The notes under the pieces were generated by a model that was not told the origin of the DNA, did not search any database, and worked only from the letters and a program-made list of their open reading frames with translations. Shown piece after piece: positions 63,973 to 64,000 of a stretch of 64,000 nucleotides of DNA (its first letter is position 1; every line of letters begins with the position of its first letter). The position numbers were made by a program, and so were the translations under genes. The stretch is from assembly GCF_013377295.1 (NCBI RefSeq), contig NZ_CP016180.1, positions 2,046,001-2,110,000 of the forward strand, in the 5' to 3' direction. Source of the DNA: Pasteurella skyensis (lineage in GTDB: Bacteria > Pseudomonadota > Gammaproteobacteria > Enterobacterales > Pasteurellaceae).

Positions 63973-64000
63973 TTGCACAAAATTTTTAATCGTATATGCT
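63973..64000 (+). promoter_or_regulatory. possible promoter of the next gene
   Basis: TTGCAC (63973-63978) and TATGCT (63995-64000) are 16 bp apart at the very end of the window. The gene it would serve lies outside. Confidence 0.35.

Overview
The window reads as a chromosomal segment of an AT-rich member of the Pasteurellaceae. The main reasons are the many copies of the Apl-type DNA uptake signal sequence (core ACAAGCGGT, usually followed by AAATTTGCAAATTT) in intergenic DNA, and housekeeping proteins that resemble Haemophilus/Actinobacillus orthologues. The Apl-type core points to the Actinobacillus/Mannheimia/Glaesserella side of the family. I cannot name the species.

Layout. 1-2.4 kb: the radC end, rpmB-rpmG, a small accessory insert, a decayed transketolase fragment, and a second copy of the rpmB tail plus a complete rpmG. 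2.5-9.5 kb: a complete L-ascorbate regulon, with ulaAB-ulaC-ulaD on the minus strand and ulaG, ulaR, ulaE, ulaF on the plus strand, around a control region with CRP-like sites. 9.5-15.3 kb: udp and asnC, then a TAXI-type TRAP transporter with a UspA protein. 15.4-18.1 kb: yigZ and the HslVU protease. 18.1-22.0 kb: an accessory island behind hslU, divided by two extra, partly diverged copies of the hslU 3' tail. It holds a four-gene membrane/small-protein cassette and a second, broken cassette. 22.1-30 kb: a BHMT-like methyltransferase with a LysR regulator, bioY, recG and a TonB receptor. 30-32 kb: the rpsP-rimM-trmD-rplS operon. 32.3-39.5 kb: an N-acetylgalactosamine/galactosamine PTS cluster (aga). 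39.6-47.8 kb: a HAD phosphatase, glnA, gltD and gltB. 48-49 kb: three tandem copies of a palindrome-rich unit of about 305 bp. 49-54.3 kb: a WG-repeat exported protein, nanM and an IS256-like insertion sequence with frameshifted transposase. 54.3-54.7 kb: tRNA-Pro, tRNA-His and tRNA-Arg. 54.8-61.4 kb: a cell-elongation operon (rsfS-rlmH-mrdA-mrdB-rlpA-dacA-queH). The window closes with kdsC, yggS and rsgA.

How it fits together. The carbon genes suit a mucosal lifestyle: ascorbate and amino-sugar PTS systems, sialic acid mutarotation, nucleoside phosphorolysis and a TRAP importer. glnA-gltBD supplies ammonium assimilation. Several operons carry a hairpin between transporter components and the genes that follow, which suggests a shared way of setting unequal expression.

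The most unusual theme is that two loci, rpmB-rpmG and hslU, share one architecture. The intact housekeeping gene is followed by accessory DNA, and the accessory DNA is followed by a second copy of that gene's 3' end. No integrase is visible. This fits repeated acquisition by natural transformation with recombination in the conserved gene end. The four-gene cassette after hslU (18221-20414) is the best candidate for an undescribed system. All functions are inferred from reading the sequence; no database search was possible.
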